Part shown: positions 54,001 through 63,510 of the stretch, in pieces
How positions within the stretch are numbered: the first letter of the stretch is position 1
How the letters are laid out: each line of letters starts with the position of its first letter
NCBI RefSeq assembly: GCF_000276665.1
Contig: NW_004955484.1
Location: forward strand, 7,407,590-7,471,589
Source of the DNA: Chinchilla lanigera
Lineage: Eukaryota > Chordata > Mammalia > Rodentia > Chinchillidae
Direction of reading: 5' to 3'
Length of the DNA stretch: 64,000 nt
Position numbers and translations under genes: made by a program
Notes under the pieces: generated by a model
The model's database searches: none
What the model was told of the DNA's origin: nothing
What the model saw: the letters and a program-made list of their open reading frames with translations, nothing else

Positions 54001-54327
54001 GGTAGATACATAAAAAATTCATATTTGAAAGACATGTCTCCTTAAAAACTCTTAGGAGGAATGATGAATGAAAAAAGAGTTTAAAATACTCATTAAAATG
54101 CACATTTTCAAATAATTAAAAATCTGTTAGGCAGATAGATCCTACTTCACATTACTTTAAAAAGAAAGTTAAGCAACCTTTCATTTTTGAGCCTTCCTAT
54201 CACATACTATGATTATATACATCTATTCTTTTGACTATATATATCTAAATTATACTACTTATTTAATCCATCTAAATGTTCATTAGACTCATATTTTCAT
54301 TATCAGTATGCTAAGAAGTTGTTTACT
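54001..54327. other. Very AT-rich intron
   Basis: Unique sequence, no feature. Confidence 0.6.
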
Positions 54328-54342
54328 AAGAAATTACAATAG

Positions 54343-54443
54343 GGGCTGGGGATTTAGCTCAGTGGCACAGCGCCTGCCTGGCAAGCACAGGGTCATGAGT
54401 TCGATTCCCCGTATCAGATAAAAAAAAAAAAAAAAAAAAAAAA
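54343..54443 (+). mobile_element. ID SINE, perfect 15-bp TSD
   Basis: Near-consensus ID. aagaaattacaatag at 54328-54342 and 54444-54458 is identical. Confidence 0.93.
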
Positions 54444-54579
54444 AAGAAATTACAATAGAGTTGCAAGTTAGGAAATGTCAATGCCTATTTCTGGAATATG
54501 TAAATTTATATGTTTTCCTGCTTCTTACTAGGCATAAAAATAGTTTAATCCATAATACCCTGTTTCCTAAAAGATGATC

Positions 54580-54758
54580 ATAGCTGGGTGGAGTTATACA
54601 TTCCTATAATCTCAGCTACTCCACAGGCTGAGGCAGAAGGATCACAAGTTAGAGGCCAGCCTAGCAAGATCAAGTGTTAAGATAAAAAATAACAAGGGCT
54701 GGGATGTAAACTCAATTTGAGGTCCTGAGTTCAATTCCTAGTATTCCTGCATCCCCAA
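54580..54758 (+). mobile_element. Twin B1+ID SINE
   Basis: Short B1 with deletion, then ID part (gggctgggatgtaaactcaatttgagg). Confidence 0.75.
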
Positions 54759-55224
54759 ACATTATAATTTTTTTTTTATTTTCTTAATTCTTAATGAGCC
54801 AGAGTAAATTTGAGGTATCAGAATAATAAACCACCCATGTTTTGACACAACCAATGTCATTCTAGAGGCATCTAAATTTAATTCCAAAAATCCATGATCA
54901 ATATTCTTGACAAATAATATTAAAGTGACACTAACGAGCAGCTTTGGATATGTGGAAGTTTGCCCTTGCAAATGACAGCCAATTTATGTTAAGATTAGCT
55001 TCCCATAATCAGTAAGAGTGCTTATCCTGAGATTATATTTATCCTTATGCATGCAATATCCTCCTCTTTTTTTGGGAGATTATTCTGGGAAAAGAGAAAG
55101 ATTTATCATTGTATATATGATTTATAGAGCTACACTAGATGTAGCCTCATAAATTACCATATTTAGATACAATTAATAAAAATTATGAATTTAAAATGTA
55201 TTATATTCAGCACCCTACATGTAC
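54759..55224. other. Intron, no recognised feature
   Basis: AT-rich unique sequence. Confidence 0.6.
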
Positions 55225-55232
55225 AGACACAC

Positions 55233-55266
<34 letters not shown>

Positions 55267-55267
55267 C
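55225..55267. repeat. (CA)n microsatellite
   Basis: About 20 CA units with two TA interruptions. Confidence 0.95.
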
Positions 55268-55329
55268 AGAGTGCTCTATGGACAAAGACTGATCTCGGAA
55301 TTGATACCTTTTTTTAGAGCTAGAGGGAT

Positions 55330-55480
55330 TAGTGATAATTCAGTCCAACATGTTCATTTTTAAAGATATATAAACTGACACCCAAGAAAACTGAAGCTCA
55401 CAGAAATTAGAAAACAGCTTCTAAGTCTATTTGTGGCAAAGCCATGGCTAAAAACCTTTTTGAACTGAGTCCTGAAAACA
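55330..55480. repeat. MIR-like relic
   Basis: taattcagtccaacatgttcatttttaaag...acacccaagaaaactgaagctcacagaaatt resembles the MIR core. 55481-55716 is unassigned. Confidence 0.45.
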
Positions 55481-55716
55481 TCCCCATCTTTAATTTGATG
55501 TTTTAAGATAACATAAACTACAAAGCACCATATGTACAGATTAATCAACAGTCATTATAAATGGAGTCAGGACTCAGACTTGCTTACTGGGTCTTTATGG
55601 TTAAAAACAGAAATAGTCATGTCTTATCTAAGATTAATATGATAATCTCGCCAGGTCTGAGAGTAAGTGAGTATTTTAATTTTAACTCATGCTTCAAGAA
55701 CATGAAAAAAAAAAAA

Positions 55717-55965
55717 GCTAAGCATGGTGGCACACATCTGTAATCCTACCACTTGGGAAGCTGAAGCAGGAGAATCGTTGTGAGTTTAAGGCTAGCCTGG
55801 GCTACAAAGTGAGCTCAAGGCCAGCCTGAACTGCATAGTAAGATCCTATCTTAAAAAGACAAAAATAGGGCTGGGGATTTAGCTCAGCGGCAAAAGCGCC
55901 TGCCTGGCAAGCACAAGGTCGTGAGTTCGGTTCCCGGTACAGGAGAAAAACAAACAAAGACAAAA
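55717..55965 (+). mobile_element. B1 SINE with a young ID in its tail
   Basis: B1 55717-55866; ID 55867-55965 inserted in the B1 tail, duplicating agacaaaaata. Confidence 0.9.
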
Positions 55966-56139
55966 ATAAACAAAAAATTTACAATTATGTTTATTTTTTA
56001 TTTTTGGCAGAAATCCTTAAAGTAGAAGAGCGCTAAACAAACACTATCCCAGCAACAGTGCAAGGAGATGCCTAGAATGAGTAGAACCTATCCATATATG
56101 GCTCTCTGATAGGCAACATCTCCCTTTTCTATGTGTGCG

Positions 56140-56640
56140 TTAGATGGTCTGAATATGTACTCCAAAATTTATACATTGAACCTTAATCACCAACTTGAGA
56201 GTATTAAACAGTGGAGTCCTTTAGGAGGTGATTGAGTCATGATCAGAGAGCCTTTAAGAATGAGACTGATGACTTTATAAAAGACGTGGCTGGACATGGT
56301 GGTGCATGCCTGTAATCCCAGCACTCTGGGAAGCTGAGGCAGGAGGATCTCAAACTTAAGCCCAGCCCGGGCAATTTAGTGACTCTGGAAGGTCCTGCCT
56401 AAAAAATAAAAGATGCAATATGTATATGCATCAATTCCTCAGGATGACTATACTTATTATATATCACTAATACTCATAAAAATAAATAAAAAATTTAAAA
56501 GGACTGGGGATGTAGCTCAGTTTGAAGGCCCAAGTTACAATCCTCAGTACAGGGAGAGGGGAGAACAAGCCCTCACCAGACAATGATTCTGCTGGAACAC
56601 AATCTCCACTTCCATTATTTCTTTATTTCTTTCTTTATTT
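56140..56640 (+). mobile_element. MaLR-type LTR split by twin SINE
   Basis: LTR words: atggtctgaatatgtactcc; ttaggaggtgattgagtcatgatc; caagccctcaccagac-aatgattctgctgg. Interrupted by 56288-56562. Non-coding fossil. Confidence 0.65.
56288..56562 (+). mobile_element. Twin B1+ID SINE with long linker
   Basis: Short B1, then about 110 bp of AT-rich linker, then ID part (ggactggggatgtagctcag). The linker is far longer than in the other twins. Confidence 0.7.
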
Positions 56641-56703
56641 ATTTTTGTTCTGGGAATTGAACTCATAACCTCAGGCTTATGCCACTGAGCTACATCCCCG
56701 GTC
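56617..56703 (-). mobile_element. ID SINE
   Basis: Antisense ID with a (TTTC)n head. Confidence 0.85.
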
Positions 56704-56754
56704 CATCCATTGTTCATTTACTGTTCAATATATACCAAAGTGACTGTCTCCCCA

Positions 56755-56955
56755 TTTCTGGTTTTTTTTGAGATAGGATCTATACTTGATCTTAGCCAAA
56801 AGGCCGAGAAGAGATTGAGACAGGATCTAACTATGTAGTTCAGGCTGGCCTTAAACTCACTATAAAGCCAAGGCTGGCCTCAAACTTCAGTGATCCTCCT
56901 GCCTTGGCCTCCCAACTGCTGGGATTATAGGTATGTACCACCATGCCTGGCTAAG
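56755..56955 (-). mobile_element. B1 SINE carrying a U2 insertion
   Basis: Antisense B1 whose beginning is interrupted by the U2 fragment at 56768-56829. Confidence 0.88.
56768..56829 (-). pseudogene. U2 snRNA 3'-truncated tailless retropseudogene
   Basis: On the minus strand 56814-56783 equals U2 snRNA from about nt 2 to 33 (ttctcggccttttggctaag...atcaagt) with one internal change near nt 4. Flanks are ttgagataggatcta (56768-56782) and ttgagacaggatcta (56815-56829), a 15-bp TSD with 14 matches. No A tail and nothing of U2 beyond about nt 33. It inserted into a B1, so it is younger than that B1. Confidence 0.92.
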
Positions 56956-56964
56956 AGTGCTTTG

Positions 56965-57090
56965 TTTTATAAATACAATTCCATTTAATCTCACAACAAC
57001 TTTATGAAATGAGTGCATTACTACTCCCATTTTCAGTGAGGAAGTTGAGGTCTTACAGAAGGTAAAAGGGACACTTGTCATTTGTCACTC
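56965..57090. repeat. MIR-like relic
   Basis: caacaactttatgaaatgagtgc...cccattttcagtgaggaagttgagg resembles the MIR core. Confidence 0.55.
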
Positions 57091-57661
57091 TGCCAACAAA
57101 CAGTGAAGAGAAAAATCAAGCATGTAACTATTACTATATTTTACTAATAAACAATTATAACTAACATAAGCACTACTACAGAAATATATATAAAACACAT
57201 CAAACAAAGTAAAAAGGTAACACAAAAGAGGGCTCAGTTTTGGAAGCGGGAGTATGGTAGAGTCAGCCAGGAAAAGTTTCATATTGGAGATCTTGATCAC
57301 TGAAAGACAGGAAGAAGTGCTCCAGGTGGAGAAGGTCGAAATGGGCATGCTTGGCTTAGTTCACACCATAGAGGCAAAGACACAAAGGCAGGAGGAAAAT
57401 GAAACATTTAGAGAAATGTAAGTAGCTAGGAAAGGTAAAATGTAGGGTTCAGGACAAAAAAGCAGTGATTTTTGGAAGGTTGCTGATATCAGTTACAAGT
57501 TATCAGATGTCATAAAAGATAGTCTTGGCTGTTATTAAAGAGATACAAAGCAAGTATACAAAAAGGAAAGTACTCCCCAAATTATAAAACCTTGCCTTAA
57601 AACAGAGCTTGCAATCCTCACTAAAACACAGACTCCACAAACTTTAAGACAGAATGGATAA

Positions 57662-57663
<2 letters not shown>
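57091..57663. other. Intron, no recognised feature
   Basis: Unique sequence. Confidence 0.6.
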
Positions 57664-57698
<35 letters not shown>

Positions 57699-57722
57699 CA
57701 TACATATACACACACACATATA
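57664..57722. repeat. (GT)n followed by (CA)n
   Basis: About 16 GT units, then tatacatacatata, then CA units: self-complementary, able to form a hairpin. Confidence 0.9.
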
Positions 57723-57724
57723 TT

Positions 57725-57856
57725 TTGGGGTTTTTTGTTTTGCTTTGTTTTGTTTTTGTTTTTGGACACAGGTTCTTGCTATGAAATTCAGGCTGGTCTT
57801 GTACTCAATTATGTGCTCCAGGCTGGCCTTGAACTCTTGGTGACCGTCCTGTCCCA
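57725..57856 (-). mobile_element. B1 SINE, 5' end missing
   Basis: Antisense B1 lacking the head (ends at gaccgtcctgtccc). 57857-58136 is unassigned. Confidence 0.78.
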
Positions 57857-58136
57857 AATTTAAAGAAAAGACAAAAGATAGATCTCATTCATCAAACACT
57901 TCACAACCATGCTGTGAACAAAACAATGTGCTAACGGGTTCCTGTCCTCACACAATAACGTGTAGTCTAATAAAACTGTTCTTCATGCACACACACTCTC
58001 AAACTGGGTCATGGCCTTACTGTATGAATCCAATTAAAACAACAAAAGCCACACTAAGAAATCTTTTTTAGTTCAATTTATTTCTTGTTTTGATTTCAAG
58101 TTTATACTTAGGGGTAACTAAAGAAGCATTAGGGTG

Positions 58137-58488
58137 CTGCTACAGTTTGGATCTTGAAAGTACACCAAAGCCCCAGGTGGTGGAGGGCCTGTGGACGAGC
58201 CTTAAGGAGGTGGGGTCTGGTCAAAGAAGTTAGGTCACTGGGAGCACAATCTTGAAGGAGATATCATGACCCTCGCCCCTCTTCTTTCTTTATTCCTAGC
58301 AGTCTATAAGATGAGTGGCTTTGCTCTACCATATGCTTCCCACCATGAGTGTCTGCCTCACCACAGGACCAAAAACAATGGAGCCAACCATGGACTGAAA
58401 CCTCTGAAACTATGACTCAAAATAAATCTTTTCTCTTCATAAGTTGTTTTTCTCAAGTATTTTGTTACAGAAATGAAAGACCAACACA
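58137..58488 (+). mobile_element. MaLR-type LTR
   Basis: tgctacagtttggatcttg...ggaggtggggtctggtc...agatgagtggctttgctc...actgaaacctctgaaactatg...aaataaatcttttctc. Non-coding solo LTR with an AATAAA signal. Confidence 0.75.
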
Positions 58489-58629
58489 GATCTTTATATT
58501 TGAAGTGGTTAATAAAAAAACCTCACACACACAAAACTATTGGGCATGTACTTAAAATACATACAGAGAGTTATTTCTCTCCACAGCATTCCAGTGTATT
58601 ATCCTAAGACTTGGTCCACTGAAATCTAT

Positions 58630-58708
58630 CTTTTTTTCCTGCACTGGGGTTTGAACCCTGGGCCTCCGGCATGTGAGCAGTCTACCACTGAGCTACAACC
58701 CCAGTGGG
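58630..58708 (-). mobile_element. ID-like SINE, old form
   Basis: Antisense (ggggtttgaaccctgggcc...tctaccactgagctacaacccc), closer to a tRNA than the local ID consensus. Confidence 0.7.
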
Positions 58709-58769
58709 CAGAAGGTAGCAAAGCAATAAGGGACAATCACAGCTCTTTCTATCCCGTATATTGTATCCA

Positions 58770-59110
58770 GGCTACTGAGGGTGGATAGCACACATATCCT
58801 TAATCTTAGCATTACACCATGAATCAATCACAGTGTCATATACTCTAGATCCAGCCTCCTCTGAAAAAGCCCCCCCTATGATTGTATGTGGCTTTGGAGG
58901 GACATCTAGACACAGCCATAACACTACTTTTGCTTCACTGCCTCCTGCCTGCTCTGCCACGAACTGTTTCTCCTCTGTGACTCCCCTCTGCCATGCCAAC
59001 CTGCCTTGGAGTCAGCTGACTATGGATTGAAACCTCTACATACTGAGCCAAAGTAAACCTTTCCTCCTTTAACTTGTGGGTGTCAGGTAGATTATCAGTA
59101 TAGAAATATA
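58770..59110 (+). mobile_element. MaLR-type LTR
   Basis: 3' half nearly the same as the LTR at 38203-38653 (gccatgcc-acct-ccttggag-cagctgactatgga). Non-coding. Confidence 0.72.
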
Positions 59111-59841
59111 TGACCATCTACACAGATGTGGTGGTAACATCACAGAATTTCTTGGAATAAATATTTTCCATTTCCATAACTGGCACTCAGACCAACACAT
59201 ATAGGAGTTTGAATTAAGTAGAAAGGTAATATGAAGCCAAGAAAGATGCAGGAAACTGGAGAGTGGCAAAATAACTTACCTAGGCCACAGACCATTGAAT
59301 TGGGACAGATAATTGAAGGGACTAACGTTGCAAATCTCCTTACATTGGTTAGGTCATTTGAAAATATCTCCCTTCATTTTAAGACTGAATGTTCTTGAAT
59401 ATGTTTTAGGTCTTCCAAAATTTAAATCTGCACCAGTTCATTTAGGTTGTAGGCATTAACTTGAGATCCTTTCTCTTCACAGAGTATAATTAATGAATCA
59501 CCTATTCCTGTGAAGAATTTGATTCTGAAAGAATTTTAAATCCATCTTAGGAAAGGCCTGGGGTGTTGTATGTCAAAGGGACTGTGGCTAAGTCTGACTT
59601 CTTAGAACTACAGTACTGTCTGAACATGTTTTTCTTCTAAGGAGCAATAAAATTCCATATAAGGAAGAAAACCTGATGGCACACAACCTAATGAATCTGG
59701 AGCCCAGCGGGAGATTCCTGGTGCTCCTAGTGACCCCATGGTTGTAGATGCAGCTCAGCAGCAATGCTGTCCACTTCTTCTTTCTCATCTTTCAAGCAAA
59801 GGAGAATTCTCAGTAGTGTCCAGCTTATAAGACAACATTAA
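59111..59841. other. Intron, no recognised feature
   Basis: Unique sequence; no exon evidence on the minus strand. Confidence 0.55.
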
Positions 59842-59929
59842 GGGGCCAGGGATATAGCTCAGTGACACAGTGCCTGCCTGGCAAATGCAAGGTCCGCAGT
59901 TCAATTCCCAGTATCCCCCCTTCAAAAAA
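59842..59929 (+). mobile_element. ID SINE
   Basis: ID body (gggccagggatatagctcag); TSD agacaacattaagg on both sides. Confidence 0.9.
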
Positions 59930-60314
59930 GACAACATTAAGGGAAGCCTCTCAACAAGTAATGGATTCCCTATTGCAATAAAAGGGAAAAGAAGGGTTTA
60001 TGAAGACAGTTTTAAACAAGAAAGGGCAAAAATCCAAAGGTTAACACTATTTTTAGAAATTCTCATAATACAAAAACTTCATGATCTATATTTAGTTTGA
60101 GTAGCAATCATCTTGCTACCTTCAATTACAAGCTCATAAAAGTAGGGTGTGTTTATTCAAAACAAAGCTTACTAAGCAGGGACATGTGGAGTTACTCCTG
60201 CTTTCTCCATAATAATTGACATGGAATTTGGGACTGACAAGAGCACTGAAAAACCCTTGCTGCCAAAGAACAGAGACAGGGCCAGAGACTATAGTTCTTA
60301 GATCAAAAAGTAAA
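59930..60314. other. Intron, no recognised feature
   Basis: Unique sequence. Confidence 0.6.
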
Positions 60315-60680
60315 TGACATGCCTATAACTCCAACACTTGGAAGGCTGAGGCAGTAGGATTCCTGTGAGTTCAAGGCCAGCCTGGACTATACATCAAGAC
60401 CTTGTTACAAAAAAAGAAGAGATTGCTTAGTCATAGTTAAATCTGACATGCTGGTCGGGGTAACTGAAAGACTGGAAACAAGAAGATATAGCTAAGCCGG
60501 GAGTGGTGGTACACGCCTGTAATCACAGCACTTGGGAGGCTGAGGCAGAAGGATGGGAGGCTGAGGCAGGTGGATCATTGCAAGTGCGAGGCCAACCTGG
60601 GCAAAAAAGTGAATTCATGGCCAGCCTGAACTGCATAGCAAGACCCTGTCTCAAAAAGACAAAAAAAAAAAAAAAAAAGA
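60315..60680 (+). mobile_element. Two B1 SINEs
   Basis: 60315-60413 truncated. 60496-60680 full length with a small tandem duplication of ggaggctgaggcag and TSD tatagctaa. Confidence 0.85.
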
Positions 60681-60894
60681 AGGTATAGCTAAACATCATG
60701 GACCCTCAGGTAAATAGCTGAAATTATAGGGAGCAGATGACCAAAGCATCAGGTGCACACAAGGAGGATACACCAGGGACGGTTAGCTTGTGTTGTTGCA
60801 CTGACCTGCTCCCAGCCTAGCTAGCTTCATTTCTCCAGGAAAGGAGACTGACTTCCTGAAGCAATTTTCCATCCAGGTATGAAGGCAGTGAAGG

Positions 60895-61080
60895 GAATTA
60901 ACATTTTTTGAATACCTGTTCCAGTCTAGGCATTTTATATAAAACATTTTATGTAAACTTCATGATCACTTGGCTAAAAAAGAAGCCAAAGCTTAAAGAG
61001 TATGTTATTTTCCTAATATCTCATAGAAACTCTAAGTCTGTTCAGCTTCAAAGCCAATGCTGTTCTATAACACAGCACAA
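60895..61080 (+). mobile_element. MIR SINE
   Basis: gaatacctgttccagtctaggcattttatataaaac...cttcatgatc...cttcaaagccaatgctgttc: a complete MIR order. Confidence 0.62.
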
Positions 61081-61117
61081 TCACCGGAATGGATTCACTT
61101 GGGTCTATTCAGCTCGA

Positions 61118-61219
61118 GTCCCTTTTTTTTTTTTTTTGGGTACCAAGAATCGAACTCAGAACTCAGGACCTTGTGCTTGCCAGGCAGGCACTTATGCCAC
61201 TGAGCTACATCCCCGGTCC
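61118..61219 (-). mobile_element. ID SINE
   Basis: Antisense ID with a duplicated 'gaactcag' unit; TSD-like ctcgagtccctttt / ctcaagtcctttt. Confidence 0.88.
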
Positions 61220-61540
61220 TCAAGTCCTTTTTTTTAGCCTTATAAGTCATTCTTGGCCTGTTCTGACCACCTCACTTTGGTGACCTACTGCTTTCTGAAT
61301 CTTCTGGTTTCTCCTCAGCTGTAATGGGCTGGTGATTCCCTGGCTCTTGCCTTAAGTATAGCACCCAGGCCTTGCCTACATTAGCCCATGAGAGCCATAT
61401 AGCTTACTCCTACTACTGAGGACTTAGAAAAATCATGTATAGGGCCAGGGATATATCCAGCCCTTAAATGGAAATAATTAATACCCTACTAAACAATATT
61501 AAAACATTTTACATCTTTGCCTTCCTAACCCTTTTTTTAC
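61220..61540. other. Intron, no recognised feature
   Basis: Unique. A 17-nt ID head (agggccagggatatatc) at 61441 may be a chance match or a truncated copy. Confidence 0.55.
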
Positions 61541-61688
61541 GGGGTGAAGTTTGAGACAGGGTCTCACTGTGCAGTTCAAGCTTGCCTCAAACTCACTATA
61601 TAGCCCAGACTGGCCTCAAATTCAAGTTGATCCTCCCGCCTCAATCTCCCAAGTGCTGAAATACAGGGGTGCACCACAACACCCAGCT
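61541..61688 (-). mobile_element. B1 SINE
   Basis: Antisense full-length B1. Confidence 0.88.
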
Positions 61689-62295
61689 CCTAATCCTTTC
61701 TATTTTGTCACTTTTCCTCTCATCCAGCATATCAAGATAAATCATAAAAATAATTTAGCCTGCAGCTTTAACTACAGACGTGTATTTTAGAGTTTACAAA
61801 TTTATAAGACTGCATCTTTTAGATTCAGTGTATTTGCTCCCATTTATTAGCACTAGTTCTATGACATTAAAAGCATTACAATGATAACTGCTCCCAAATG
61901 ACACTCTGGGATGGGTCCCCAAATTTTCCACTTGAGATGTTATTGAGATGATGTTGAGTCTTTCTTTGACACTGGCCCTTCAGTTGTTTCCTCAGATGTA
62001 CCACTATTATTTTCTATCTGTCTTTGTGCAAAGCTGAATAAAAACTGTCTTGGATAGCACATGCCACTGGATATGACCTCCAATATTTAAAAACACTGGT
62101 TCAAATGCGACAGAACTTTTGGTATAACACCACCCCATTGGTGATCTATTATCAAACCATGAATAGACACAAAAAGCATGAGAAGGCCTCCTAGCATGCC
62201 GGAGATCTTTATGGCTTTAGACTACAAACCAAGGTATCACAGGAAACAGGAAATCCCAAAGATTTCTTGGATAGGACATCAATAAAGAAAAATTT
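61689..62295. other. Intron, no recognised feature
   Basis: Unique sequence. Confidence 0.6.
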
Positions 62296-62611
62296 TCACC
62301 TGGCATGGTAGGGCACACCTATAATCCCAGCACTTGGGAGGCTGAGGCAGGAGCACTGTCCCAAGTTTAAGGCGAGCCTGGGCTACACAATAAGTTCAAG
62401 GCCAGCCAGAACTACATACCAAGACCTTGTTTCAAAAAGAAAAAAAAAAAAAAGAAGAAAAATTTTCAACTAGTCAAAATTTTCCATGAAACAAAAAAAG
62501 GAAAAAAAAATTCTCCATGAAGAAAATGAGGCAGGCATAGTGGCACACACCTGTAATCCCAGCACTTGGGAGGTTGAGACCCTGTCTCCAAAAAAAAAAA
62601 AAAAAAAAAAA
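62296..62611 (+). mobile_element. Two B1 SINEs
   Basis: 62296-62455 full length. 62529-62611 has lost its whole middle (cacttgggaggttgagaccctgtctcc). Confidence 0.85.
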
Positions 62612-62754
62612 GAGAAATTACAGTCTAGGAAAAAACACAAGACTTAATGATAATAGGCTTATATGTAGAATATATAGTTATTAATAAACCAACAATTTAA
62701 AAACTCCAGTAAAAAAAAAGAATGGCCAAGAAACACACAAGAAGGTGCTTAGCT

Positions 62755-62952
62755 ATTTTGTTTGCAGTATAGGAATTGAACCCAGGGCGCCACCAAGCAC
62801 AATACTGCCAAGCTATGCCCTGGTCCTTTTTATTTATTATTTTTGAGGAAGGAGCTCCACTAAAATACCCAGGCTGGCCTCAAACTTGTGATTCTCCTGC
62901 CTCAGTCTCCTGAATAGCTGGTATTAGAGGTATGCACCATCGAGCCTGGTTA
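62755..62952 (-). mobile_element. Twin B1+ID SINE inside L1M
   Basis: Antisense ID part (taggaattgaacccaggg) and short B1. Confidence 0.78.
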
Positions 62953-63081
62953 GTATCTTTATTCATCAGGGAGATGGAAATTTAAAATCACAATGAAATA
63001 CCATCCACCAAAATGGCTCACATAAAAGGAATATAACACCTAACATCACCAAGGATGTGGAGGAACTAGAACTTTCATACA

Positions 63082-63180
63082 TTTTTGTTTGTTTGTTTGT
63101 TTTGGTTCCAGGGATTGAACTCAGGACTTTTCACTTGCCAGGCAGGTGCTTGTGCCACTGAGCTATATCCCTCGGCCCAT

Positions 63181-63213
<33 letters not shown>

Positions 63214-63289
63214 CCGGTACCAGGAATCAAACTCAGGACCTTGTGCTTGCCAGGCAGGCGCTTGTGCCGCTGAGCTAAACCCCCAGCCC
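63082..63289 (-). mobile_element. Two tandem antisense ID SINEs
   Basis: 63082-63178 and 63182-63289, each with its own T-run (the second over 30 T). Confidence 0.9.
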
Positions 63290-63324
63290 CTATACATTAT
63301 TTTTGAGAGTTTAAAAGTATTTGG

Positions 63325-63421
63325 GGGCTGGGGATTTAGCTCAGCGGCAAAAGCGCCTGCCTGGCAAGCGCAAGGTCGTGAGTTCGGTTCCTGGTACCGG
63401 AGAAAAACCAAAAAAAAAAAA
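63325..63421 (+). mobile_element. ID SINE, young
   Basis: Near-consensus ID in the opposite orientation; TSD aaagtatttgg on both sides. Confidence 0.92.
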
Positions 63422-63510
63422 AGTATTTGGTATTTTCTTTTAAAATTAAATACACATCTACTCTATAGATCATCAATTTGACTCAAGTATTTACCCAAGA
63501 GAACCGAAAA

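Larger units (their letters stand above)
62612..63510 (+). mobile_element. L1M 3' region split by a SINE cluster
   Basis: Sense L1M phrases: aaaagaatggccaagaaac; tcatcagggagatggaaatttaaaatcac; ccaccaaaatggctcac; atcaccaaggatgtggagg; gtatttacccaagagaacc. Confidence 0.8.

Noticed and set aside
63146..63481. Cysteine-containing repeated motif 'CACQAGA' in several frames across the window
   Set aside because: This is the ID SINE body read in one frame; it recurs wherever an ID is present.
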